Source: Paraburkholderia kirstenboschensis
GTDB taxonomy: Bacteria > Pseudomonadota > Gammaproteobacteria > Burkholderiales > Burkholderiaceae
Direction of reading: 5' to 3'
Length of the DNA stretch: 64,000 nucleotides
Assembly (NCBI RefSeq): GCF_904848585.1
Contig: NZ_CAJHCR010000005.1
Coordinates: 469,577-533,576, forward strand
A model generated the notes under the pieces. The model did no database searches, was not told the DNA's origin, and saw only the letters and a list, made by a program, of their open reading frames with translations. The first letter of the stretch is position 1; every line of letters starts with the position of its first letter. Positions 16,612 to 26,008 of the stretch are shown piece after piece. Both the position numbers and the translations under genes were made by a program.

Positions 16612-17541
16612 ATGTCGGACACCAACCTCGATCTGAATCTGATCCCATACCTCGTCGCGATGGAGGACACCCGCAACGTCAGCCGCGCGGCCGAGCAACT
16701 CGGCGTGAGCCAGCCGCGCGTGAGCACGGCGCTCGGGCGGCTGCGCGAGTATTTCGACGACCCGCTATTCGTGCGCACGTCAAAAGGCATGGAGCCCACG
16801 CCTCGCGCGCTCGCCATTCTGCCGGCCGCGCGCGACGCGCTTCTGCGGATCGAGAAAGGCATGCTCGACGCGCAGGAGTTCGATCCGGACACCAGCACGC
16901 ATACGTTCTCGATTGCGCTTTCCGACGTCGGTGAGATCGTCTTTTTGCCACGGCTTCTGCAACTCTTCGCCGAGCGCGCGCCGCATGCGAATCTGCGCTC
17001 CGTATCGCTGTCGCCGGCGCATGTCGAACGCGGGCTCGAATCGGGCGACGTCGATCTCGCCGTTGGCTACTTTCCGGACCTGTCGGGTAATAACTTTTTC
17101 CAGCAGCGGCTCTTCACGCACCGCTTCATTTGCCTGATGCGCGCCGGTCATCCGCTTTCGAAGGCGCCGCTCACGCTCGCGCAGTACGTCGCGTCGGGGC
17201 ACGCCGTGGTGCGCGCCGAAGGACGCAGCCAGGAAGTCCTCGAACAGTATCTGGTGAAAAAACGCATCAAGCGGCGCGCGGTGCTGGAGACGCCGCACTT
17301 CATGAGCCTGCCGTTCATTCTCGCGCGCACCGATCTGATCGCGACCGTGCCGCATGCGATCGGCTTCGCGTATGTGTCGGAACATGCGTCGATCACGCTC
17401 GTCGAGCCGCCGCTGCCGCTGCCGCGTTTCGATTTGCGGCAGCATTGGCATCGCAAGTTTCATAACGATCCGCGCGGAAGCTGGCTGCGCAGCGTGGTCG
17501 CGCAGCTCTTCAACGACGCCATGGACGAATGGCCGAAATGA
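16612..17541 (+). CDS. LysR-family regulator, probably of the pca operon
   Basis: 309-residue LysR regulator. The N-terminal winged HTH covers about residues 8-67 (AMEDTRNVSRAAEQLGVSQP, STALGRLREYFDDPLF), followed by a type-2 periplasmic-binding-like effector domain (residues 95-300). The RTSKGMEPTPRA block resembles the NodD/LinR subgroup more than classical PcaQ. Divergent from pcaI with 444 bases between and two LysR boxes there, so control of pcaIJBDC is the simplest inference. Shine-Dalgarno sequence is weak. Confidence 0.87.
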   Translation: MSDTNLDLNLIPYLVAMEDTRNVSRAAEQLGVSQPRVSTALGRLREYFDDPLFVRTSKGMEPTPRALAILPAARDALLRIEKGMLDAQEFDPDTSTHTFSIALSDVGEIVFLPRLLQLFAERAPHANLRSVSLSPAHVERGLESGDVDLAVGYFPDLSGNNFFQQRLFTHRFICLMRAGHPLSKAPLTLAQYVASGHAVVRAEGRSQEVLEQYLVKKRIKRRAVLETPHFMSLPFILARTDLIATVPHAIGFAYVSEHASITLVEPPLPLPRFDLRQHWHRKFHNDPRGSWLRSVVAQLFNDAMDEWPK

Positions 17542-17666
17542 AACCGTCAGCCCCGCGACGTCGGAAGGGGCATCGGCACGATCCAGCGTAAACATGGAAC
17601 AATAACCACACTCATGAACCCGCGCGCTCCATCCTGGCCCGACGCGCGATCCCGGAGGAGCAACGG

Positions 17667-18305
17667 ATGACCAGCAGCAAGACAGAACAAACAACACCGG
17701 CGGCCACGAACGGCCGTCCGAGCCGTGAAGAAGCAGAAGCAGCCGTGCGCGTGCTGCTGCGTTGGGCCGGCGACGATCCGCAGCGCGAGGGCCTTATCGA
17801 CACACCGGCGCGCGTGGTGCGCTCTTATGAAGAGTTCTATGCGGGCTATCAGGTCGATCCGCGCGAAATCCTCGCTCGCACGTTTTCCGAGGTGGACGGC
17901 TACGACGAGATGATCGTGCTGAAGGACATCCGCTTCGAAAGCTATTGCGAACATCACATGGTGCCAATTATCGGGCGCGCGCATGTCGCGTATCTGCCGG
18001 GGCATCGCGTCGTCGGCATCTCGAAGCTAGCTCGTCTCGTCGACGCATTCGCAAAGCGCCTGCAGATCCAGGAAAAGATGACCGTGCAGATCGCCGACAC
18101 GTTGAACGATGTACTGCAACCGGCAGGCGTCGGCGTAATTCTCGAAGCCGCGCATCAGTGCATGTCGACGCGCGGCGTGCACAAAGCGGGCGTGACAATG
18201 GTCACGTCGCGCATGCTCGGCACGTTCCGCACGGACCCGTCCACGCGCCGCGAGTTTCTGGCGATAGTGGGCAATCCCGGCGCCGTGGCGGTGCCCAACA
18301 CGTAA
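17667..18305 (+). CDS. folE: GTP cyclohydrolase I
   Basis: 212-residue FolE, first step of tetrahydrofolate synthesis (GTP to 7,8-dihydroneopterin triphosphate). Zinc ligands are in ESYCEHHMVP (Cys/His) and HQCMSTRGV (Cys); GRAHVAYLPGHRVVGISKL and FAKRLQIQEKMTVQIAD are typical. The first ~20 residues are a variable Ser/Thr/Ala leader. Strong GGAGGAG 7 bases before the ATG. Single gene, not obviously operonic. Confidence 0.97.
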   Translation: MTSSKTEQTTPAATNGRPSREEAEAAVRVLLRWAGDDPQREGLIDTPARVVRSYEEFYAGYQVDPREILARTFSEVDGYDEMIVLKDIRFESYCEHHMVPIIGRAHVAYLPGHRVVGISKLARLVDAFAKRLQIQEKMTVQIADTLNDVLQPAGVGVILEAAHQCMSTRGVHKAGVTMVTSRMLGTFRTDPSTRREFLAIVGNPGAVAVPNT

Positions 18306-18346
18306 GAGCAGATTTTTAGCCGGGCGCGCGCGACACAACGCATGCC

Positions 18347-19255
18347 TCACGCCGCCTTGCGCGTGCTGCGCGTTTGCCCGAACGTCGCGAGCATCACGGC
18401 GCCGAGTACACAGGCAACGCCCGCAAGTTGCGCCGCGCTGACCGGCTCGTGCAACAGCAGCGCGGCCAACGCCAACGCACTGACCGGCACGAGCGCGGTC
18501 GTCAAGCCGGCCTCCGCGCCGCTCACGCGCGCGGCGCCCTCATACCAGAGAACGAAGCCGGCCACGGTCGGCACGAGCGCGTAATACAGCACGCCGCTCA
18601 GAGCGCCGCCGTCGAGCGACATGCTCCAGGGTCTTTCAAAACACGCGGGCACGATCGAGACCGCGAAGCCGACGCCGCACATCAACGCCGACAACGGCAG
18701 CGGCGCAACCGGTGTGCGCAGCTTGCGATTAAGCAGAATGAAAAGCGCCTCGCAGACAATCGCCGCGAACACCAGCGCATTGCCCAGGATAGAAGAACTG
18801 CCGGCATGCGGCACAGCGCTTTCGCCGGGACGCACGGTGCAAGCAAGCACGCCCGCCGTGGCGAGACCGATCGCACCGAGCAGCGCGGGCGACGGCCGCT
18901 CGCCCAGCGCCAGCATCGCGACCACCGCCGACACTGCGGGCAACGTGCCCGCGATCACACCCGCATCGCCGGCCGAGGCGAGTTTCATCCCGCTGATGAG
19001 CAATACCGTATAACCGACGCTGCCCGCCGCGGCCTGCGCGACGACCAGCGCGGCGTCGCGCCGGTCGAGGCGCGGCCAGCGCACGCCGCGCCAGCGCATG
19101 ATCAGCACAAACAGCGGAAACGCGATCGCGAAGCGCAGCGCGGTTGCACTGAACGGCGGCAATCCCGCCGCAATCGACTTGCTCACCACCACCGTGCTGC
19201 CGACGCCGACCATCGCCAACGCGCAACATATATAGCCGATGTACCGTGAATTCAT
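18347..19255 (-). CDS. DMT-superfamily (EamA) transporter
   Basis: 302-residue inner-membrane protein with about ten hydrophobic segments in two EamA repeats (first repeat from YIGYICCALAMVGVGSTVVV, second from SILGNALVFAAIVCEALFIL). Members export amino acids or other metabolites; the substrate cannot be read from the sequence. Start chosen at 19255 (MNSRYIGY); residues further upstream are not membrane-like. Divergent from the DedA-type gene. Confidence 0.86.
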   Translation of the reverse strand: MNSRYIGYICCALAMVGVGSTVVVSKSIAAGLPPFSATALRFAIAFPLFVLIMRWRGVRWPRLDRRDAALVVAQAAAGSVGYTVLLISGMKLASAGDAGVIAGTLPAVSAVVAMLALGERPSPALLGAIGLATAGVLACTVRPGESAVPHAGSSSILGNALVFAAIVCEALFILLNRKLRTPVAPLPLSALMCGVGFAVSIVPACFERPWSMSLDGGALSGVLYYALVPTVAGFVLWYEGAARVSGAEAGLTTALVPVSALALAALLLHEPVSAAQLAGVACVLGAVMLATFGQTRSTRKAA

Positions 19256-19482
19256 CGTGCAACTCCGAGGCAAAGGGACGAGCACGCAGCTTAAACATGC
19301 GGCCGCAGGCAGTCTTGAACGAAATTGCAGCGCGTTGCAGCTTGGCCCTTGCGGGCGATCCATCGAGTATCCTGCTCGAAGGGAGAAGCCCGAGCGCGAC
19401 GGGAACGGTCTTTGCATCAGTAGACGAGCCGGGCAACAATAGGCGCCTTCAACTTCCCAACAAGAACTCAGGAGCCGCGCAA

Positions 19483-20547
19483 TTGGTAGAGTTTCCGTCG
19501 TCGGCGGTATCCGCTTGGGGCGGCGCGGTCGTCTTCGGCAACGTGCTGTTGACGCGACTCGGCGTGCCGATTCCCGCCGTGCCCGTGCTGTTGTTTGCCG
19601 GCTCCGCGATTGCGGCGGGCACGCTGTCGTTCTGGCCGGTGCTATGCGCCGCGGTGCTCGGCGCGTTGATCGGCGACGGCGCGTGGTTCACCGCCGGCCG
19701 CCTCTATGGCCGCAAGCTGATTGGCGTGCTCGGTCAGATGCTGCCCGCCCTCGATGCCCGCGTCGAACAGGCCCGCTCGATGTTCGAGCGCTTCGGCGTG
19801 CCGCTGGTGTCGATCTCGAAGTTCGTTCCCGGCCTTGCGCTGATCACGCCGCCGCTGATGGGCACCACAGCCGTCGACGCCCGCATCTACGCAGTCTGGG
19901 ACCTTACCGGCGCAATGGCGTGGGCCGCTTTCTGGCTGCTCGGCGGCGCGGCAGCGGAACGGCAACTGCATATGCTGTTCGAGTTCGTCAGAGCGCAAGG
20001 CGGCACGGTGATCGATCTGCTGCTGGGCGCCGCATTGCTGTATCTCGCCTATCGCCTTTTTCTGCAGCGGCGGGCACGCCGGCAAGCCGCGCTCGCCGAT
20101 GACGGCGCGCAACCACAAGCGTCGAGCCGCGCGGCGGCCCGCAAGCCGACACCCAAGGTGCTCGACGCACGCCCACCGGGCGCAGCGCTCGACGCAGTGC
20201 CGCCTATTCCGGGCGCATACGCACTCGACCCGCATTCGCCGGAACAGATCGACTTCGCGCTGCGCGCCTATGACATGGTGATTTACTGCGTGTGCCCGGA
20301 CAGCGCAACGGCTGCCGAGATCAGCGTGCGGATGCGCAACTATGGCTATACGCGGATTCGCGCGCTGCGCGGAGGGCTGGATGCGTGGCAGCGGCGCGGC
20401 TTTCCGGTGGGTTTGCTGCTTGCCGACGAGCCGCGCACGAGCCGGCTCACGCAGTCTGTAGGCGCATTACGCGGCGGATTCCATGGAGACGCAGGAAACG
20501 CCGTGACACTGCGCGGCTTCGCGCCGCGAAGCCGCGCAAGCGCATGA
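19483..20547 (+). CDS. DedA-family membrane protein fused to a rhodanese-like domain (TTG start)
   Basis: 354-residue protein. Residues about 10-200 are a DedA/VTT (SNARE-associated) membrane domain: GVPIPAVPVLLFAGS, GDGAWFTAGRLYGRK and SKFVPGLALITPPLMG, the last being the conserved F/Y-x-R/K-x-x-P-G block. Then a charged linker and, at about 245-325, a rhodanese fold (YDMVIYCVCPDSATAAEIS, GYTRIRALRGGLDAWQRRGF) with an active-site Cys. The TTG at 19483 is preceded by CAGGAG at 8 bases and matches where membrane-domain homology begins. DedA proteins act in lipid flipping or membrane homeostasis; the rhodanese part suggests sulfur transfer or redox sensing. Confidence 0.84.
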   Translation: MVEFPSSAVSAWGGAVVFGNVLLTRLGVPIPAVPVLLFAGSAIAAGTLSFWPVLCAAVLGALIGDGAWFTAGRLYGRKLIGVLGQMLPALDARVEQARSMFERFGVPLVSISKFVPGLALITPPLMGTTAVDARIYAVWDLTGAMAWAAFWLLGGAAAERQLHMLFEFVRAQGGTVIDLLLGAALLYLAYRLFLQRRARRQAALADDGAQPQASSRAAARKPTPKVLDARPPGAALDAVPPIPGAYALDPHSPEQIDFALRAYDMVIYCVCPDSATAAEISVRMRNYGYTRIRALRGGLDAWQRRGFPVGLLLADEPRTSRLTQSVGALRGGFHGDAGNAVTLRGFAPRSRASA

Positions 20548-20613
20548 ATGACGACTGGCCTGTCCAAGTCGACCTCGCCTTGTTTGCTTCACGCTCGCCT
20601 GCGACGGCGGGTG

Positions 20614-22227
20614 CTAAGTCATCGAACGCATGGGCGACTGCGCGGCAGAAACGCGATTGCGGCCCGCCGCTTTCGCCACATAAAGCTGCCGGTCGGCTGC
20701 GGCGAGCAGATCGAACGCGTTCGCACCTTGCGCGGGCACGCAGGTCGCGCAACCGACGCTCACCGTGACCGCCACCGTGTCGTCGCCGCCCTGCAGAATG
20801 TCTTGCGCCTGCACTCTCCGGCGAATCTTCTCCGCAAGCGTGAGTGCCCCGTCGGCCGACGTGTCCGGCAGTATCACGGCAAACTCCTCGCCGCCATAGC
20901 GCGCGACCACGTCGACTGAACGGCGCACCGCGGTCGAAATGCATTCGGCCACCGCGCTCAGTGCTTCGTCGCCGCTTGCGTGACCGTGCGTGTCGTTGAA
21001 GTGTTTGAAATGATCGATGTCGATGAAAAGCGCCGACAGCGGCTGGCCCGTGCGCCGCGCGCGGCGCCACTCTTCGTCGAGCCGGTTGTCGAGCACACGG
21101 CGATTGCTAAGCCCTGTCAGCGGGTCGGTGCCGGCGAGACGCGTCAGCGCGGCCTGCGCGCGCAACTTGCCGCGCAGCGCAAACGCCAGCAGCCAGGACA
21201 CCGCTACGAAGACTGCGCCGAACGCGAGCGTCAACGCGCCGCTGATCGTCGCGCGATGGCGCCACGGCGCCAGCACGTCGTCGACAGCGGGCGCGACGAC
21301 CGCAATCAGCGAGGTGCCCGGCACGTGCGTGTACGTGAACATGCGCTCCACACCGTCGACTGCGGAAGGCGCCATATAGGAACCGGCGCCATGCGCGGCC
21401 ATACGGACGAAGCTCGGCGACCTTGCAATGCTCGCGCCGATATCTTGCGGCGAGTACGGCTTGCGCGCGATGAGCGTGCCGTCGTCCATCGCGATGAATA
21501 CCGAGCCTTGCTTGCCAATGCTGATTCGCTCGAGCAGGCGTTGGAAGTACTCGATGCGAATCGCAAGCAACGCGACGCCGGCAAAGCTGCCATTGGCGTC
21601 GTTGATCCGCCGGGTGAGCCCTATCGACATCTTGCCGTCGCGCAAGCGGGAGCGGAACGGATGCGACAGATAAAGACCCGCAGCCGCGTTGCGCCGATGG
21701 ACCATAAAGTAGTCGCGGTCGGTAAAGCGAACCTCCCGGTTGACGTCGCCGCTTTGCGAAGCGATCACCTCGCCATGCGCGCCCAGGATATACGCGCCGC
21801 CGAGATAAGCGGCCGTCGTAGCACGGTCGAACAGCACTGCGCGCTGCGCGTCGGGAGGCAGCCCCGCAGCCAGATGATGCTGCGCGCCGTCCACCATTGC
21901 CTGCAACGACAGGTTATAAATTTCGACGTTCCTCTCCACATCGCTGGAGATGATCGACACGAGGTTCTGCGACGTTTCGCGCGCATGGTCGAGCGCGTCA
22001 GTGCGTCCGCTAAGGAGCGTAAGCAACGTGAGCGCCGCCATCGCGACCGCGACCACCGTACCGGCCACGCCCGCCAATACCGGACGATTGCCCACGTAAC
22101 GCGCGACGCTGCCTGCTCCTTGCCGGACGGCCCTGCGCCAGCGCCGCCCTTGCAAATGCGCTCGATTTGCCACCTGCGCGTCGCCTCCATTGCACGCGGG
22201 CCGCATGAGCGTGCGGGCCGCCATCAA
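20614..22227 (-). CDS. Membrane diguanylate cyclase with Cache-type sensor
   Basis: 537-residue protein. TM1 at about 47-72, a periplasmic double-Cache/PDC sensor at about 80-320 (TDRDYFMVHR, GLYLSHPFRSR, KMSIGLTRRI), TM2 at about 330-350 and a C-terminal GGDEF domain from about 370. The active site is GGEEF; an RSVD sequence five residues before it matches the RxxD inhibitory I-site, so feedback inhibition by c-di-GMP is likely. FIDIDHFKHFNDTHGHASGD is the nucleotide/metal block. The enzyme should make c-di-GMP in response to a small periplasmic ligand. No neighbour clearly shares its function. Confidence 0.92.
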   Translation of the reverse strand: MMAARTLMRPACNGGDAQVANRAHLQGRRWRRAVRQGAGSVARYVGNRPVLAGVAGTVVAVAMAALTLLTLLSGRTDALDHARETSQNLVSIISSDVERNVEIYNLSLQAMVDGAQHHLAAGLPPDAQRAVLFDRATTAAYLGGAYILGAHGEVIASQSGDVNREVRFTDRDYFMVHRRNAAAGLYLSHPFRSRLRDGKMSIGLTRRINDANGSFAGVALLAIRIEYFQRLLERISIGKQGSVFIAMDDGTLIARKPYSPQDIGASIARSPSFVRMAAHGAGSYMAPSAVDGVERMFTYTHVPGTSLIAVVAPAVDDVLAPWRHRATISGALTLAFGAVFVAVSWLLAFALRGKLRAQAALTRLAGTDPLTGLSNRRVLDNRLDEEWRRARRTGQPLSALFIDIDHFKHFNDTHGHASGDEALSAVAECISTAVRRSVDVVARYGGEEFAVILPDTSADGALTLAEKIRRRVQAQDILQGGDDTVAVTVSVGCATCVPAQGANAFDLLAAADRQLYVAKAAGRNRVSAAQSPMRSMT

Positions 22228-22275
22228 ATATCACGCGCGGGCGCATTGCCCGCCGCGTGTCAGGGCGCGTTCGCG

Positions 22276-23157
22276 TTATAGCTTGCGCAACAGTCCCGCC
22301 GCCGAACGCATGCGGCGTTTGCGCTCCTTGTGCAACCACTGCAGCACCGCGTCGGTGTCGCCCGATCCGGCGAATAAGCTCGCATTGTCGCGCAGTAACA
22401 TTTCGCTCGCGACGATATCGTTTAGCGTACCGAAACGTTTTTGCACCTGCTTGAGCCGCTTCAGCGTGCGCTTGTGGCTGCCTCTCAAAACCGGCTGGAA
22501 AAATTCGAGCAGATAGCGAAGCTTCTTGCCGGCTTTCCTGACGTCGTGAAAAGCGGCGTAATTCGACGTTTTTGCGCGGCGCGCGCGCTTGGCGCGCTTT
22601 AACAACGAACGCTCCGAGGCTGCCACACGCTTGCCCGCGAACTTGCTCAACGGCACGCGTTCGTGCGTCGTGTTGATCTCCGTCGATGCGCTAGTCAACG
22701 CCTCGCGCAACAGATGCTTGACGTCCGCGTTCGACAGCGTCTCGCGGCTCGTTGCGAGCGCATCGCCGCGCGCTTGCTCGAGCTTCGGCGCGAGGTTGCG
22801 CGCACCGCTATCTTCCTGCCCGAGGAGTTCGATCAGGATGTCCCAGTCGCGGGTTTTGCCGGCTGCAGTGGCCAGATACTTGTAGAGCGCGCGTTGCCGC
22901 GTGTTTTCGCCCTTCTCGAGGAGCGGCGCGAAGGCCCACCACAACGACCGCAAACGGCGTAGCGAAACCCTCAGCTTGTGCAGCGCTTCCGGCGACGGAT
23001 CTTCGCGTACTGCATTCGCGAACCCTATCGCGTCGCTAACGAGCGGGGCCGCATACGACGCAAACGCGGCGTGCGCCGTGGGCTCCTGCACGGCCGAATC
23101 GGCGGCCGACGCCCCTCCGTCCGCCTTGCGGCTTTCCTTGCGACTGTCGCGCTTCAT
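22276..23157 (-). CDS. CHAD-domain protein
   Basis: 293-residue protein consisting almost wholly of a CHAD domain: two helical repeats with conserved basic/His positions (EALHKLRVSLRRLRSLWWAF near the start, AFHDVRKAGKKLRYLLEFF in the second half). CHAD domains bind polyphosphate through these basic helices. The start at 23157 (MKRDSRKESRKADG) is followed by a charged, probably disordered leader of ~30 residues. Divergent from the PiT phosphate transporter with PPK2 just beyond, which supports a polyphosphate role. Confidence 0.9.
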   Translation of the reverse strand: MKRDSRKESRKADGGASAADSAVQEPTAHAAFASYAAPLVSDAIGFANAVREDPSPEALHKLRVSLRRLRSLWWAFAPLLEKGENTRQRALYKYLATAAGKTRDWDILIELLGQEDSGARNLAPKLEQARGDALATSRETLSNADVKHLLREALTSASTEINTTHERVPLSKFAGKRVAASERSLLKRAKRARRAKTSNYAAFHDVRKAGKKLRYLLEFFQPVLRGSHKRTLKRLKQVQKRFGTLNDIVASEMLLRDNASLFAGSGDTDAVLQWLHKERKRRMRSAAGLLRKL

Positions 23158-23270
23158 CGAATTTCCCTCGAAGGTATGCCCGGTCCTCCCCCAGCGTAGC
23201 AAAATCGATTCCTGCATGCTACGCGGCACTGCCCTCGGGCCATCAGTCAAGGCGCCGGCCGCCAAATGCA

Positions 23271-23298
23271 GGCGGATGCCCGCTCTTGTGCATCCGCC
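23271..23298. repeat. Inverted repeat upstream of the PiT gene
   Basis: Perfect 9-bp arms GGCGGATGC / GCATCCGCC with a 10-base loop, about 80 bases before the pit ATG. No T-tract follows, so it is not a canonical terminator. It could be a leader hairpin or a DNA-binding site. Confidence 0.4.
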
Positions 23299-23377
23299 CG
23301 ATGCAGGTGTCATCGTACAGACACATATGCCCCGCAGGATCGGCAGTTCACCGACATTCCTCCAAGGGGCACACGTC

Positions 23378-24964
23378 ATGCCGGAACTTTCCTACCCGCA
23401 ACCCAGCGCGGCAAGTGGCAAGGGGCGCAATCTCGGTCTCGTGATTTTCCTCGCCGTGATCGTAGCCGGCGTGGGCTATTGCAGTGTGCAACTCGCGGGC
23501 GATCTGCAACCCGTGCGCGAGAGTTCCATCCTGCCGTATCTGCTGCTCGGCGTCGCGCTGCTGATCGCACTTGGATTCGAATTCGTCAACGGCTTTCACG
23601 ACACCGCGAACGCCGTGGCCACCGTCATCTATACACATTCGCTTGCGCCGAATCTCGCGGTCGTCTGGTCCGGCGCATGGAATTTCCTGGGCGTGCTGAG
23701 CTCGAGCGGAGCGGTCGCGTTCGGCATCCTGCAACTGCTGCCGGTTGAGCTGATCCTGCAAGTGGGCAGCAGCGCGGGCTTTTCGATGGTGTTCGCGCTG
23801 CTGATCGCGGCAATCATCTGGAACCTCGGGACCTGGTATTTCGGCTTGCCGTCGTCGAGCTCGCATACGCTGATCGGCTCGATCATAGGCGTCGGCCTGA
23901 TGAACCAGTTGATGCACGGCGTGAACGGCACGAGTGGCGTGGACTGGAACCAGGCGCTTGGTGTGGGCAAGTCGTTGCTGTTCTCGCCGCTCGTAGGTTT
24001 TCTCGCAGCCGGATTGCTGCTGATGATTCTCAAAGCCGTCGTGCGCATTCCCGCGCTCTATGCGGAGCCGAAGGGCAAGGAGCCGCCGCCGTTCTGGATT
24101 CGCAGCCTGCTGATCCTGACCTGCACCGGCGTTTCGTTTGCGCACGGTTCGAACGACGGCCAGAAAGGCATGGGCCTCATCATGCTGATCCTGATCGGCA
24201 CCGTGCCGACGGCGTATGCGCTGAACAAGGCCGTTACGCCCGCTCAAACGCAGACGTTCATCGCGGTCGCGGAGCAAACGTCGGGCGCGCTTGCGCGCTA
24301 CACGAATGGCGCGCCGCCTTCCGCCAATCCGCGCGCCGATGTCGAAGCATATGTGCGCACGCATCAACTGACGCCCGCGACGTTGCCCGCCTTGAAGCAA
24401 CTCACGGATATCATCGCCAACCAGGTGCGCACATCCGGTTCGATGGCGGCCGTTCCGCAAAGCATCGTCGACAACGTGCGCAACAACATGTACGTGGCAT
24501 CGGAGGCGATTCGTCTGATGGACAAGGCGAAGCAACCCGCCTTTGCTCCGGAAGACGCCAAGGCGATCAACAACTTCAAGGCGCAGACGGATCACGCCAC
24601 CAAGTTCATTCCGACGTGGGTAAAGGTCGCGGTGGCGATTGCGCTGGGCTTGGGCACGATGGTCGGATGGAAGCGGATCGTGGTGACCGTCGGCGAAAAA
24701 ATCGGCAAGCAACACCTGACGTATGGACAGGGCGCGTCGGCCGAACTCGTTGCGATGATGACGATCGGCGCGGCCGACATGTACGGTCTGCCCGTGTCCA
24801 CGACACATGTTCTGTCTTCGGGCGTGGCCGGCACCATGGCGGCCAACGGCTCGGGCTTGCAATGGGCGACCGTGCGCAGCCTCGTGCTCGCGTGGGTGCT
24901 GACGCTGCCGGCCTCCATCGCCCTCGCGGCGGGCCTGTACTGGCTGTTCCGCGCCGTGTTCTAA
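23378..24964 (+). CDS. pit: PiT-family inorganic phosphate transporter
   Basis: 528-residue inner-membrane phosphate permease. Both PiT signatures are visible: the first GFEFVNGFHDTANAVATVIYT, shown here as VNGFHDTANAVATVIYT, and the second FAHGSNDGQKGMGLIM, plus GLPSSSSHTLIGSIIGVGLMN and GLPVSTTHVLSSGVAGTM. A hydrophilic insert of about 140 residues lies between the two halves. The ATG at 23378 is supported by CCAAGGGG about 9 bases upstream and by the membrane start. Flanked by CHAD and PPK2 genes: phosphate uptake and polyphosphate storage appear linked. Confidence 0.95.
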   Translation: MPELSYPQPSAASGKGRNLGLVIFLAVIVAGVGYCSVQLAGDLQPVRESSILPYLLLGVALLIALGFEFVNGFHDTANAVATVIYTHSLAPNLAVVWSGAWNFLGVLSSSGAVAFGILQLLPVELILQVGSSAGFSMVFALLIAAIIWNLGTWYFGLPSSSSHTLIGSIIGVGLMNQLMHGVNGTSGVDWNQALGVGKSLLFSPLVGFLAAGLLLMILKAVVRIPALYAEPKGKEPPPFWIRSLLILTCTGVSFAHGSNDGQKGMGLIMLILIGTVPTAYALNKAVTPAQTQTFIAVAEQTSGALARYTNGAPPSANPRADVEAYVRTHQLTPATLPALKQLTDIIANQVRTSGSMAAVPQSIVDNVRNNMYVASEAIRLMDKAKQPAFAPEDAKAINNFKAQTDHATKFIPTWVKVAVAIALGLGTMVGWKRIVVTVGEKIGKQHLTYGQGASAELVAMMTIGAADMYGLPVSTTHVLSSGVAGTMAANGSGLQWATVRSLVLAWVLTLPASIALAAGLYWLFRAVF

Positions 24965-25011
24965 TCAGTCCGTTCGCGGCCGCCCATGCACATGCAGCAT
25001 GGAGCCGGCAT

Positions 25012-25047
25012 AACGAAAAAGCGCGGCACGTGCCGCGCTTTTTCGTT
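25012..25047. terminator. Bidirectional terminator between pit and ppk2
   Basis: Perfect palindrome with 18-bp arms; the core is GCGCGGCAC / GTGCCGCGC flanked by A5 on the left and T5 on the right. It can therefore terminate both convergent genes. Confidence 0.9.
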
Positions 25048-25081
25048 TCTTCTACTTCAAATACAAGGCCGGTCGAACCGC

Positions 25082-26008
25082 TCAATACACCTCGGGCACG
25101 ATCATTGAAGCCGGCACCGGCTGACGGCTGTACTCGTCGTGATAAACGCGTGCCGGCAATTCGACCCGCGGATGCTCGATCTCGTGATACGGCACCTGGC
25201 TCAGCAGATGGTGAATGCAGTTCAGGCGCGCCCGTTTCTTGTCCACTGCCTGCACGACCCACCACGGCGCCTCGGGAATGTGCGAGCGCTGCAGCATCAC
25301 CTCTTTCGCGAGCGTATATGCCTCCCAACGGCGCCGGCTTTCCAGATCCATTGGACTGAGCTTCCACTGCTTCAGCGGGTCGTGAATGCGGTTCTGGAAG
25401 CGGATCTCCTGCTCTTCGTCGGTGATAGAGAACCAGTATTTGACGATCTGCACGCCGCTGCGCACGAGCATCTTTTCGAACTCGGGCACCGAGCGAAAGA
25501 ACTCTTCGTATTCTTCGTCGGTGCAGAAATTCATCACGCGCTCGACGCCCGCCCGGTTGTACCAGCTGCGGTCGAACAGCACCATCTCGCCGCCGGCCGG
25601 CAGTTGCGAGACGTAGCGCTGGAAATACCATTGCGTGCGCTCGCGGTTGTTCGGTGCGGGCAATGCCGCAACGCGGCACACGCGCGGATTGAGCCGCTGC
25701 GTGATGCGCTTGATCGCGCCGCCCTTGCCCGCGGCATCGCGCCCTTCGAAAATCACCACGAGACGGTGCCCCGTCTGCACGATCCAGTCCTGCAATTTGA
25801 CGAGCTCGCCCTGCAAGCGGAACAGTTCGCGAAAATACACCTTGCGTGCTTCGCGGTTCTCGGGCGTGAAGCCCTCGGCGCCGTCGAGGATGCGGTCGTC
25901 GACCTCCATCTCGAGTTCCTCGTCGTACGCGTCGATGAGGTCTTCCTCGAAACGGCGTTGCCGCTCCACGAGCAACTCGGGTTCAGGTCTCGGATCCTGC
26001 TCTTTCAT
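25082..26008 (-). CDS. ppk2: Polyphosphate kinase 2
   Basis: 308-residue single-domain PPK2, which transfers phosphate between polyphosphate and nucleoside mono/diphosphates. Walker A VIFEGRDAAGKGGAIKR and the Walker B region LFDRSWYNRAGVERVM are intact, with the lid region PAPNNRERTQWYFQRYV. The length fits class I/III-like single-domain enzymes; the phosphorylation direction and NDP/NMP preference cannot be fixed from sequence. A GGAGAG motif precedes the ATG. Convergent with pit. Confidence 0.94.
   Translation of the reverse strand: MKEQDPRPEPELLVERQRRFEEDLIDAYDEELEMEVDDRILDGAEGFTPENREARKVYFRELFRLQGELVKLQDWIVQTGHRLVVIFEGRDAAGKGGAIKRITQRLNPRVCRVAALPAPNNRERTQWYFQRYVSQLPAGGEMVLFDRSWYNRAGVERVMNFCTDEEYEEFFRSVPEFEKMLVRSGVQIVKYWFSITDEEQEIRFQNRIHDPLKQWKLSPMDLESRRRWEAYTLAKEVMLQRSHIPEAPWWVVQAVDKKRARLNCIHHLLSQVPYHEIEHPRVELPARVYHDEYSRQPVPASMIVPEVY

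Noticed and set aside
23310..23330. Pho box before pit
   Set aside because: Only the first repeat (TGTCAT) matches well and the second is poor; kept as a side remark, not a feature.
23348..24862. 504-codon open frame on the minus strand
   Set aside because: Antisense to the PiT transporter; no hydrophobic pattern or motif, Arg/His-rich shadow.
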